Positions 1 through 5,742 of a stretch of DNA of 5,742 bases are shown one piece after another (positions within the stretch are counted from its first letter, which is position 1; every line of letters starts with the position of its first letter). The stretch is from NCBI GenBank assembly GCA_030064795.1, contig JASJEI010000560.1, positions 1 through 5,742 on the forward strand, written 5' to 3'. The position numbers were made by a program, and so were the translations under genes. This DNA comes from Pleurocapsa sp. MO_226.B13 (GTDB lineage Bacteria; Cyanobacteriota; Cyanobacteriia; Cyanobacteriales; Xenococcaceae). The notes below the pieces were generated by a model that had not been told where the DNA came from, made no database searches, and saw nothing but the letters and a program-made list of their open reading frames with translations.

Positions 1-1854
1 CCAAGAAGCGTCTCTTGGTCAGAGTTCGATGAAGGATATACAGGGGTAGTCCTGGTGATTGAGCCAGGGAGTGAGTTTAAGAAAGGCGGTAAACAACCTA
101 ACGTTCTGGTTTCGCTGCGATCGCGATTACAATCTGTAGCAGGTGCTTTGGCTTACTGTATGGCAGCAGGATTTTTCCTGACCCTAGTGAAGTTATTAAT
201 CCCCGTATTTAGTCAAATATTTGTCGATGAAATCTTAGTCCAAGGAAGAATGGACTGGTTGCGTCCTCTGCTGCTGGCGATGGCAATTACCGCAATTTTT
301 CAAGGGATATTAACTCTGCTGCAATTACGCTATCTACGTCGCTTACAAATTAAGCTTTCTGTGGCAATGTCTGGTAGTTTTCTCTGGCATATCCTGCGTT
401 TGCCTATCGGATTTTATGCTCAAAGATTTGCAGGAGAAATAAGCGATCGCACTCTGCTCAATAACCAAGTAGCAGAAATTCTTTCGGGACAACTGGCAAC
501 TACGATTATTGACACGGCGATGATTGTCTTTTTTGCTGTGATTATGTTTCAGTACGATGAAGTGCTGACCATCATGGTTATTAGTTTTGCTGCGATTAAT
601 ATCCTGACCCTGCGCTGGATTTATCGTCAGCGAGTCGATGCCAACCAAAAACTAATGCAAGATTATGGTAAAGCTGCGGGTGCATCTATTGCGGGACTGC
701 AATATATCGAAACCCTCAAAGCATCGGGAATAGAATCAGACTTTTTCTCTAAATGGTCTGGTTATTACGCCAAAGCCCTTAATTCCCAGCAAGAATTAGG
801 AGTGGCCAATCAGTTTCTCTCAGGCTTACCCGTATTGCTAACGGCTCTTTCCTCAGCTTTACTCTTAGTTGTGGGAGGTTGGCGAGTCATCGACGGACAC
901 CTGAGTATCGGGATGCTGGTAGCTTTTCAGGCAATAGTGAAGAATTTCCAAGAACCTGTGAATAATCTGGTTAACTTTGCGGGAACTTTGCAGGAACTAG
1001 AAGGGAATGTCATTCGTTTGGATGATGTCCTCAATAATCCCACCGACTCTACTACTAACAATAAAGAAAAGCTGTTCTTAGCTCCCCACCCAGATAATAG
1101 TAAGATAATTCCGACTACATCAGCCCGTTTAAAAGGATATATCGAACTAAACAATCTTACCTTTGGTTATAGTCGCCTCGATCCACCCTTGATTGAAAAC
1201 TTATCTCTCTCAGTCAAACCAGGGCAAAGAATCGCTTTTGTCGGCGGGAGCGGTTCTGGTAAATCCACTGTCGCCAAGTTAGTTGCGGGACTCTACGAAC
1301 CTTGGTCGGGACAAATTTGCTTTGACGACCGACTCAGAGGACAAATTCCCCATCAAATCTTAACCAGTTCGATCGCGATGGTCGAACAAGATATCTTTCT
1401 GTTTACAGGTACAGTTAGAGATAACCTGACCCTATGGGATACAAGCATCGCCGATAAAAATTTAAGACGAGCTTGCCAAGATGCTGCCATTGAAGATGTA
1501 GTTAACTCTTTCTCAGGAGCTTATAACGCTCAGTTACAAGAAGGAGGAGGTAACCTAAGTGGTGGTCAAAGACAAAGATTAGAAATTGCTAGGGCATTAG
1601 TTAACAATCCTTCGATTCTGATTATGGATGAAGCCACTAGTGCTTTAGATACAGAAACTGAAAAAATCATCGATGAGAATTTGCGCAGAAGAGGTTGTAC
1701 TTGTCTAATTGTTGCTCATCGTCTAAGTACGATCCGCGACTGCGATGAAATTATTGTCTTAGAACGAGGCAAGGTAGTCCAAAGAGGCACTCACGAGGAA
1801 TTGTGGCAACAAGAAGGTCTTTATGCACATCTGATTAAAAGTGGAGAAGGATAA
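1..1854 (+). CDS. NHLP-type RiPP export ABC transporter with C39 peptidase domain (5'-truncated by window edge)
   Basis: This is an inner-membrane exporter that removes a double-glycine leader and transports the core peptide. The frame has no stop from base 1. The codons before the GTG at 55 read SEFDEGYTGVVLVIEPG, which matches the end of a C39 peptidase domain, so GTG-55 is not the start. The catalytic Cys, His and Asp must lie upstream. Of 617 visible residues, about 1-30 are the peptidase tail. Hydrophobic segments near 45-73, 86-110, 160-206 (two helices) and 270-314 (two helices) give a six-helix exporter domain. The ATPase domain spans about 375-610 and is intact: Walker A GGSGSGKST (415-423), Q-loop Gln463, signature LSGGQ (519-523), Walker B ILIMDE (539-544) and H-loop His573. 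The family is usually about 700 residues, so roughly 100 are missing. It sits 97 bp before its partner ABC gene and is probably cotranscribed with it. Family assignment rests on the domain order and the neighbours; the substrate is inferred to be the precursor at 5130. Confidence 0.93.
   Translation, partial: PRSVSWSEFDEGYTGVVLVIEPGSEFKKGGKQPNVLVSLRSRLQSVAGALAYCMAAGFFLTLVKLLIPVFSQIFVDEILVQGRMDWLRPLLLAMAITAIFQGILTLLQLRYLRRLQIKLSVAMSGSFLWHILRLPIGFYAQRFAGEISDRTLLNNQVAEILSGQLATTIIDTAMIVFFAVIMFQYDEVLTIMVISFAAINILTLRWIYRQRVDANQKLMQDYGKAAGASIAGLQYIETLKASGIESDFFSKWSGYYAKALNSQQELGVANQFLSGLPVLLTALSSALLLVVGGWRVIDGHLSIGMLVAFQAIVKNFQEPVNNLVNFAGTLQELEGNVIRLDDVLNNPTDSTTNNKEKLFLAPHPDNSKIIPTTSARLKGYIELNNLTFGYSRLDPPLIENLSLSVKPGQRIAFVGGSGSGKSTVAKLVAGLYEPWSGQICFDDRLRGQIPHQILTSSIAMVEQDIFLFTGTVRDNLTLWDTSIADKNLRRACQDAAIEDVVNSFSGAYNAQLQEGGGNLSGGQRQRLEIARALVNNPSILIMDEATSALDTETEKIIDENLRRRGCTCLIVAHRLSTIRDCDEIIVLERGKVVQRGTHEELWQQEGLYAHLIKSGEG
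117..124. repeat. HIP1 octamer GCGATCGC
   Basis: Perfect copy of the highly iterated palindrome of cyanobacterial genomes, coding for part of Leu-Arg-Ser-Arg in the linker after the peptidase domain of the first ABC protein. Confidence 0.9.
443..450. repeat. HIP1 octamer GCGATCGC
   Basis: Perfect copy within the Ser-Asp-Arg codons of the first ABC protein's membrane domain. Confidence 0.9.
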
Positions 1855-1858
1855 CTAA

Positions 1859-1883
1859 GGAACGAGGAACGAGGAACGAGGAA
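1859..1883. repeat. Tandem heptamer repeat GGAACGA x3 plus partial copy
   Basis: Three exact copies of GGAACGA (1859-1865, 1866-1872, 1873-1879) are followed by GGAA. The array starts 5 bp after the stop of the first ABC gene. It resembles the short tandemly repeated heptamers scattered between genes in many cyanobacteria. The purine-rich GAGGAA units could mimic ribosome binding sites, but they lie about 70 bp from the next start, so that role is unlikely. Confidence 0.85.
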
Positions 1884-1897
1884 TAAGATAATTTTGT

Positions 1898-1912
1898 CCC
1901 CAGTTTCCCAGT
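1898..1912. repeat. Degenerate pair of CCCCAGT-type heptamers
   Basis: CCCCAGT at 1898-1904 is followed directly by TTCCCAGT at 1905-1912. CCCCAGT is, to my recollection, one of the classic short tandem repeat heptamers of filamentous cyanobacteria. Two copies, one of them imperfect, make this only suggestive. Confidence 0.45.
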
Positions 1913-1951
1913 ATTGGTTATTAAGATTAATTCGGTTTGGGTATTTAAATA

Positions 1952-4870
1952 ATGGTTAATTCAGAGAGTCAAGCACAATTTTCCGAAAAACTACATACTT
2001 TTAACAGTAATGAACCAATTTTGCTCGACGATCCTCAGACAGTTTGGCTGATTGAGTCTGGTTCTGTTTCCTTATTTGCCGTAACAGTAAAAAACGGCAT
2101 TACAGAAGGAAATCGTCATTATCTTTTTAGTTGTGAAGCTGGAGAAGCTCTGTTTGGTACTATTGCCCATCCTAATTCGATTGACTATCAGATGTTGGCA
2201 ATACCAATGGGCAAAGCTACTTTGATCGAGCTAGATCGAAAATTAATTAGTCAATCTCTGACTAATCAATATTCTAATTTGACAACTTTAATCGATCGCT
2301 GGTTAAAACATTTTAATACTACTCTTTTTGGTGCTTTTGTTCCTCAAATTCAATTAAAAGCAGCAGGAAAAGCCAGCTTTTCTCTCGATCGAGGTCAAAC
2401 CCTACAACCAACTCCAGATACTGTTGTTTGGGTTAAAGTTCGAGAGGGGCTGGTGCGGTTATTAGGAGTCAAAGAATTAATTATTACCGAGCAGATTGAA
2501 ATTTTACCCCTTCCCCACGATCTTTGGCTAGAGGCAAGTTGTGACACTCAATTAACTACAGAAATTACCAGTTCCCTTTCAGATATCGATGCTTTGCTCA
2601 CAGGAATGTCTTTATTTCATCGACACTTTCTCTTTTGTAATCGACTGATTCAAAAACAAGAGCAAAATGAAGAGTTACAAAGACTAGCAAATCTAGATAA
2701 TCTCAATCAACAAGTTACAGTAGAAGCTCTAGGAGAACTGGCATCTCCTCTAGCATCTGAGGAAGACGACTTGATTGCAGGAGATACCCCTTTGTTAATA
2801 GCTGCGGGGGCAGTGGGAAGAACTCTGGGTATGAAAATTAGTCCTCCCAGCCAGTCAGAAGATCTTGAAAGACTCGACGATCCTTTACAAGCAGTTGCCA
2901 GAGCCTCTCGCTTTAGAACCAGGCAAGTTTTATTACGAGATAACTGGTGGGAGCAAGATTGTGGTCCTTTGATCGGTTATCTTCATTCACAAGGAAACAA
3001 ACAGCCAGTTGCATTACTGCCCAAGAATTCTCATAGCTACGAACTCTTCGATCCCGATACCCATACCCGCATTCCCCTTGATGGCGATCGCGCCCAGCAA
3101 ATCGAGCCTGTGGCTCAAATGTTTTATCGTTCCTTTGCTGACAAAGCTCTTTCTGTCTTCGATATTCTTCGGTTTGCCCTTAGAGGCAGAGTCAGAGATA
3201 TTTTAATTATTATCGGTACTAGTATTGCGGTGACTTTACTGGGAATGCTCACTCCTCAAGCTACGGCGATTATGATTGATAGTTCGATTCCCGACAGCGA
3301 TCGCTTTTCTTTAGTTCAAATTGGCTTGGGATTGGTCATTGCTGCTTTTGCTACCGCTGTATTTCGTCTAGCCCAAGGATTTGCCCTGTTGAGAATCGAA
3401 ACTACTTCTGATGCCTCAACTCAATCGGCGATGTGGGATCGGCTACTTAATTTACCAGTTTCCTTTTTCCGCCAATTTACTACAGGAGATCTCTTATCTC
3501 GTACTAACTCTGTCAGTCAAATCCGACGACAACTAGGCAGTACTATCTTAATTAAATTAGTTACTAGTGTTTTTTCTTTACTCAATCTAGGATTGCTCTT
3601 CTTCTATAGTGTACCTTTATCATTTATTGCCATCGGTACGGCGATCGTGATTATTGTTGTCACTGTTTTATCTGGGGGGATTTTAGTACGCAAAGTTAGA
3701 CCCTTGCTGGAAATTGAAGGCAATATTTTTGGGGAAGTTGTCCAGCTAATTAACGGGATCTCCAAGCTACGGGTTGCTGGTGCAGAAGAAAGGGCTTTTG
3801 CTTTCTGGAGTAAAGATTATAGTAAGCAAATTAAACTCGAACTCAGTACTCAACTGATTGAAGATTTTGTTGCTATCTTTAATACCGTCATGCCCATACT
3901 GACTTCTGGTATTCTTTTTTGGTTTACAGTTCATTTACTTAATCAGGCAGAAACCACTGGTAAACCAGGACTGACTATTGGAACTTTTTTAGCCTTCAAT
4001 ACTGCTTTTGGTACTTTTATCAGTGGCTCAACCGAAGTAAGCAATATAATCACAGACATTTTACAGGTTACTCCTCAGTGGCAGCGAGCGCAGCCCATTG
4101 TTAAAACTTTACCCGAAGTCGAACTTGACAAGGCAGATCCAGGCAGACTTATCGGCAGAATTAATCTAGAGCGGATATCTTTTCGCTACAGACCAGACAT
4201 TCCTTTAACTCTAGATAATGTCAGTATTAAAGCCGAACCAGGGGAGTTTATTGCCTTGGTAGGTAGCTCTGGCAGTGGTAAGTCAACTATTTTTCGCCTC
4301 TTACTCGGATTTGAAACCCCCGAAGATGGCAGTATTTATTATGATGGGCAAGATTTATCAGGACTCGATGTCAGTGCTGTACGCCGACAATTAGGGGTAG
4401 TTTTACAGAATGGCGCAATCATGTCTGGTTCAATTTTCCAGAATCTATCTGGGGGAGCGATTATTACTCTTGATGAAGCTTGGCAAGCATCTCGTATGGC
4501 CGGTTTCGATCGCGATATTGAATCGATGCCTATGGGAATGCACACTGTCATTAGTGAGGGAGGAAGTAATCTTTCGGGAGGACAACGACAGCGACTTTTA
4601 ATTGCTAAAGCTTTAGTCTTAAAGCCTCGGATCTTACTCTTTGATGAAGCGACTTCTGCCTTAGATAATCGCACCCAAGCGATCGTCAGTGAAAATTTAG
4701 ATCGATTGCAAGTTACCCGAATTGTGATTGCTCATCGGTTGAGTACAATTCGTAATCCAGATCGCATCTATGTACTAAAAAAAGGCACTATTGTGCAACA
4801 AGGAAACTTTGACGAATTGGCTGCTCGAGAAGGATTATTCGCTAACTTGATGAAAAGACAAACTGCTTAA
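1952..4870 (+). CDS. NHLP-type RiPP export ABC transporter, permease/ATPase subunit with long N-terminal extension
   Basis: This is the second ABC protein of an NHLP bacteriocin-type exporter, 972 residues long. Residues about 20-100 (including VWLIESGSVSLFAV) look like a cyclic-nucleotide-binding/jelly-roll fold. About 290-400 resembles the inactive peptidase-like segment of this family, with DNWWEQDCGP at 330-339 and FDPDTHTRIPLD near 366-377. Hydrophobic segments follow near 413-444, 451-480, 527-576, 639-665 and 673-700. The ATPase domain (about 740-965) is intact: Walker A GSSGSGKST (771-779), Q-loop Gln819, signature LSGGQ (874-878), Walker B ILLFDE (894-899) and H-loop His928. An in-frame TAA at 1946-1948 lies two codons upstream, so ATG-1952 is the first possible start; no Shine-Dalgarno sequence is visible. 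It probably works with the upstream peptidase/ABC protein as a heterodimer or paired exporter. The pairing is inferred from family knowledge and adjacency. Whether the N-terminal regions bind leader or a ligand cannot be read from the sequence. Confidence 0.93.
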   Translation: MVNSESQAQFSEKLHTFNSNEPILLDDPQTVWLIESGSVSLFAVTVKNGITEGNRHYLFSCEAGEALFGTIAHPNSIDYQMLAIPMGKATLIELDRKLISQSLTNQYSNLTTLIDRWLKHFNTTLFGAFVPQIQLKAAGKASFSLDRGQTLQPTPDTVVWVKVREGLVRLLGVKELIITEQIEILPLPHDLWLEASCDTQLTTEITSSLSDIDALLTGMSLFHRHFLFCNRLIQKQEQNEELQRLANLDNLNQQVTVEALGELASPLASEEDDLIAGDTPLLIAAGAVGRTLGMKISPPSQSEDLERLDDPLQAVARASRFRTRQVLLRDNWWEQDCGPLIGYLHSQGNKQPVALLPKNSHSYELFDPDTHTRIPLDGDRAQQIEPVAQMFYRSFADKALSVFDILRFALRGRVRDILIIIGTSIAVTLLGMLTPQATAIMIDSSIPDSDRFSLVQIGLGLVIAAFATAVFRLAQGFALLRIETTSDASTQSAMWDRLLNLPVSFFRQFTTGDLLSRTNSVSQIRRQLGSTILIKLVTSVFSLLNLGLLFFYSVPLSFIAIGTAIVIIVVTVLSGGILVRKVRPLLEIEGNIFGEVVQLINGISKLRVAGAEERAFAFWSKDYSKQIKLELSTQLIEDFVAIFNTVMPILTSGILFWFTVHLLNQAETTGKPGLTIGTFLAFNTAFGTFISGSTEVSNIITDILQVTPQWQRAQPIVKTLPEVELDKADPGRLIGRINLERISFRYRPDIPLTLDNVSIKAEPGEFIALVGSSGSGKSTIFRLLLGFETPEDGSIYYDGQDLSGLDVSAVRRQLGVVLQNGAIMSGSIFQNLSGGAIITLDEAWQASRMAGFDRDIESMPMGMHTVISEGGSNLSGGQRQRLLIAKALVLKPRILLFDEATSALDNRTQAIVSENLDRLQVTRIVIAHRLSTIRNPDRIYVLKKGTIVQQGNFDELAAREGLFANLMKRQTA
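3084..3091. repeat. HIP1 octamer GCGATCGC
   Basis: Perfect copy in Gly-Asp-Arg codons of the second ABC protein, just after the peptidase-like segment. Confidence 0.9.
3297..3304. repeat. HIP1 octamer GCGATCGC
   Basis: Perfect copy in Ser-Asp-Arg codons of the second ABC protein, between its first two membrane helices. Confidence 0.9.
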
Positions 4871-4876
4871 GAAGTC

Positions 4877-4890
4877 ATTGGTTATTGGTT
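4877..4890. repeat. Tandem heptamer ATTGGTT x2
   Basis: Two exact ATTGGTT copies begin 6 bp after the stop of the second ABC gene, and a single ATTGGTT also occurs at 1913-1919 in the other intergenic gap. It directly abuts the transposase remnant. Confidence 0.6.
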
Positions 4891-5020
4891 ATTTGTCAGG
4901 AACCATGAGTTTATATGCGGTATAACACGGAGCATTGTCTAGTTTAATAATATATATTTCCTGACTGTATTCTTGAACAAATTGAGCGAAAAAAGCCTTG
5001 AAACAATTATGTAGCAATAT
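4889..5020 (-). pseudogene. IS630-type transposase remnant (decayed insertion sequence)
   Basis: Read on the minus strand from 5020 to 4889, a 43-codon stop-to-stop stretch translates as residues including FVQEYSQEIYIIKLDN and then APCYTAYKLMVP, before a TAA at 4891-4889. This matches the DDE core around the second catalytic Asp of IS630/Tc1-mariner-type transposases, which in family members typically reads like F..EF...YP.D..II.LDNAP.H.A..L.VP.N. Here the usual His after AP is Tyr. The catalytic Asp of LDN is present, but the N-terminal half and the C-terminal PPYSPELNPIE region are absent and stops bound both sides, so it cannot be functional. There is no ATG start in the fragment. It lies between the exporter and the precursor genes, opposite to their direction. 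The assignment comes from motif recall, not a database search. Confidence 0.72.
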
Positions 5021-5040
5021 TTATTTACCAAATAATTGTT
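5002..5040. repeat. Perfect 9-bp inverted repeat with 21-nt spacer
   Basis: AACAATTAT (5002-5010) is the exact reverse complement of ATAATTGTT (5032-5040). The arms are AT-rich and no T-run follows, so it is a poor terminator. It lies 90-128 bp upstream of the precursor start and overlaps the 5' edge of the transposase remnant. It could be an operator, a hairpin in the precursor leader RNA, or chance in AT-rich DNA. Confidence 0.4.
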
Positions 5041-5129
5041 AGTTTCTCCCAAACTTAATTCACTGTAATTAGCTGTTAGTTTTCGTAAGCTACTAAATAG
5101 AGAAAACCTAAAATAGATAGATATAAATT

Positions 5130-5648
5130 ATGAATCAACAAAGCAAAATCTATCAGCAAATTTCCGAGCAATTACTAAAAGATAACGAGTTCCAAGCTCG
5201 ATTTTTAAGCGAACCAAAATCAATGCTAACCCAGATGGGTATTAATCTTCCTGATTCAGTTCGAGTTGAGGTTCATGAAGATACGGCAAGAGTTAAAAAT
5301 ATCGTTATTCCTCAAAGCTTACCCGAGAAAAATGAATTAACTGCTTCTAATCCTCTCTACAGGGAGATAATTACTAAAGCTTGTGAAGATTCAGGTTTCA
5401 AAACTCAGTTAATAGAAAATCCTCAAGATGCGATCGCAATTTTAACTGGCGAAAGCTTACCAGAGGATTTAGAAATCTGTGTTTATGAAAATACTCCTAC
5501 TCTGATGCATTTAGTTGTCTATCTCGAATCTACTGAAGAAGAGTTAAATGAGGAAGAGCTAAAAACTGTTGCTGGAGGAAGAAAGACTTCTAGTATAAAG
5601 AGGATTTCACTCAAAGATATTAGCTGGGCAGGCATGTCTATGTCCTGA
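5130..5648 (+). CDS. NHLP leader-type RiPP precursor peptide with duplicated leader and 22-residue core
   Basis: This is a 172-residue precursor of a ribosomally made exported peptide. The leader (1-150) holds two diverged copies of a nitrile-hydratase-alpha-like unit, about 7-61 and 76-131. They align with a single one-residue gap and share Y8/Y77, D18/D87, F21/F90, P29/P98, G37/G107, LP 40-41/110-111, V48/V118, E50/E120, T52/T122 and V59/V129. An acidic stretch leads to LNEEELKTVAGG (139-150), which carries the C39 recognition residues L-12, E-8, L-7, V-4, G-2 and G-1. Cleavage after Gly150 would release residues 151-172, a core with a charge of about +4, no Cys, six Ser, one Thr, three Lys and one Trp. 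In-frame TAA at 5124-5126 makes ATG-5130 the first possible start; there is no clear ribosome binding site. It lies downstream of both exporter genes and ends before a probable terminator. Precursor identity is well supported; the modification chemistry is unknown because no maturase is in view. Confidence 0.92.
   Translation: MNQQSKIYQQISEQLLKDNEFQARFLSEPKSMLTQMGINLPDSVRVEVHEDTARVKNIVIPQSLPEKNELTASNPLYREIITKACEDSGFKTQLIENPQDAIAILTGESLPEDLEICVYENTPTLMHLVVYLESTEEELNEEELKTVAGGRKTSSIKRISLKDISWAGMSMS
5430..5437. repeat. HIP1 octamer GCGATCGC
   Basis: Perfect copy in the Ala-Ile-Ala codons of the second leader unit of the precursor, read in a different frame from the other four copies. Confidence 0.9.
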
Positions 5649-5672
5649 TTGACTGACAAAAGATAAATAAAA

Positions 5673-5721
5673 AACCCCGAAGTATAGATTATTAAAGGAC
5701 TGAGGGGTTAAAAGTATTTTT
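5673..5721 (+). terminator. Probable intrinsic terminator after the precursor gene
   Basis: AACCCC (5673-5678) pairs with GGGGTT (5704-5709). Inside it, GA (5679-5680) faces GA (5702-5703), a tandem G-A mismatch, followed by AGT (5681-5683) pairing with ACT (5699-5701) and a 15-nt loop. A short T-run (5717-5721) follows, offset by about 7 nt from the stem. It begins 24 bp after the precursor stop, the expected place for the end of the operon. The offset T-run and large loop make it weaker than a classical terminator. Confidence 0.6.
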
Positions 5722-5742
5722 GGGGGAGTCAGTATTCTAAAA

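Larger units (their letters stand above)
4871..5129. other. Intergenic region between exporter and precursor
   Basis: This 259-bp gap is longer than the 97-bp gap between the two ABC genes and could hold a separate precursor promoter. It contains the ATTGGTT pair, the minus-strand transposase remnant and the 9-bp inverted repeat. From 5041 to 5129 there is AT-rich sequence with no recognisable gene. TAAAAT at 5109-5114 resembles a -10 box but has no matching -35 at the right distance, and I see no Shine-Dalgarno sequence before ATG-5130. No promoter can be placed with confidence. Confidence 0.6.

Noticed and set aside
343..648. Minus-strand open frame of 101 codons inside the first ABC gene
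   Set aside because: Low-complexity, Lys/Asn/His-rich translation with no domain; it overlaps conserved exporter coding sequence on the other strand.
927..1154. Minus-strand open frame of 75 codons
   Set aside because: Entirely antisense to the first ABC gene, with no motif or start context of its own.
1859..1883. Tandem repeats as a CRISPR array or ribosome binding site
   Set aside because: Units are 7 bp with no spacers, and the array is about 70 bp from the next ATG.
3009..3206. Plus-strand open frame of 65 codons in a second frame
   Set aside because: Lies inside the second ABC gene, whose protein sequence there is conserved and family-like.
4339..4674. Minus-strand open frame of 111 codons, and a 63-codon plus-strand frame at 4410-4601
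   Set aside because: Both overlap the strongly conserved ATPase domain (Q-loop to Walker B) of the second ABC protein and look like frame shadows.
4895..4965. 8-bp inverted repeat GTCAGGAA / TTCCTGAC with a 55-nt spacer
   Set aside because: Both arms lie in the transposase remnant's coding frame, and the spacer is too long for a stable hairpin; probably chance.
4998..5027. TTGAAA at 4998-5003 as a -35 box for the precursor promoter
   Set aside because: Sequences 16-18 nt downstream (such as TATTTA at 5022-5027) match the -10 consensus poorly.
5652..5733. Outer 6-bp pairing ACTGAC (5652-5657) with GTCAGT (5728-5733) around the terminator
   Set aside because: Short, and separated by 70 nt; not convincing as part of the terminator structure.

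Overview
The window reads as a piece of a low-to-moderate GC cyanobacterial chromosome. Five perfect copies of the HIP1 octamer GCGATCGC occur in 5.7 kb. The gaps between genes carry short tandem heptamers of the kind common in cyanobacteria, and no start codon is preceded by a convincing Shine-Dalgarno sequence. All three intact genes are on the + strand and belong to an export locus for an NHLP-type RiPP (a ribosomally made, post-translationally modified peptide with a nitrile-hydratase-like leader).

Layout: positions 1-1854 hold the 3' part of a peptidase-containing ABC exporter. The reading frame is open to the window edge, and its first ~30 residues are the end of a C39 peptidase domain, so the gene begins upstream. 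A 97-bp gap with tandem heptamers follows. Positions 1952-4870 hold a second, larger ABC permease/ATPase with the long N-terminal extension typical of the NHLP partner transporter. The 259-bp gap at 4871-5129 contains, on the minus strand, a decayed fragment of an IS630-type transposase, plus a heptamer pair and an AT-rich inverted repeat. Positions 5130-5648 encode the precursor peptide, followed by a probable intrinsic terminator at 5673-5721.

The parts fit together. The precursor has a 150-residue leader made of two diverged NHLP-like units and ends in a textbook C39 cleavage site (L-12, E-8, L-7, V-4, G-2, G-1). The peptidase/ABC protein would cut after Gly-Gly and, with the second ABC protein, export a 22-residue core. 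A HlyD-type adaptor usually accompanies these two proteins but is not in the window.

The most interesting points are the core and leader. The core has no Cys and shows a five-residue periodicity (hydrophobic-Lys-x-Ile/Met-Ser), with Ser at core positions 5, 10, 15 and 20. The leader is internally duplicated. No modifying enzyme is present in the window, so the final product cannot be deduced here.
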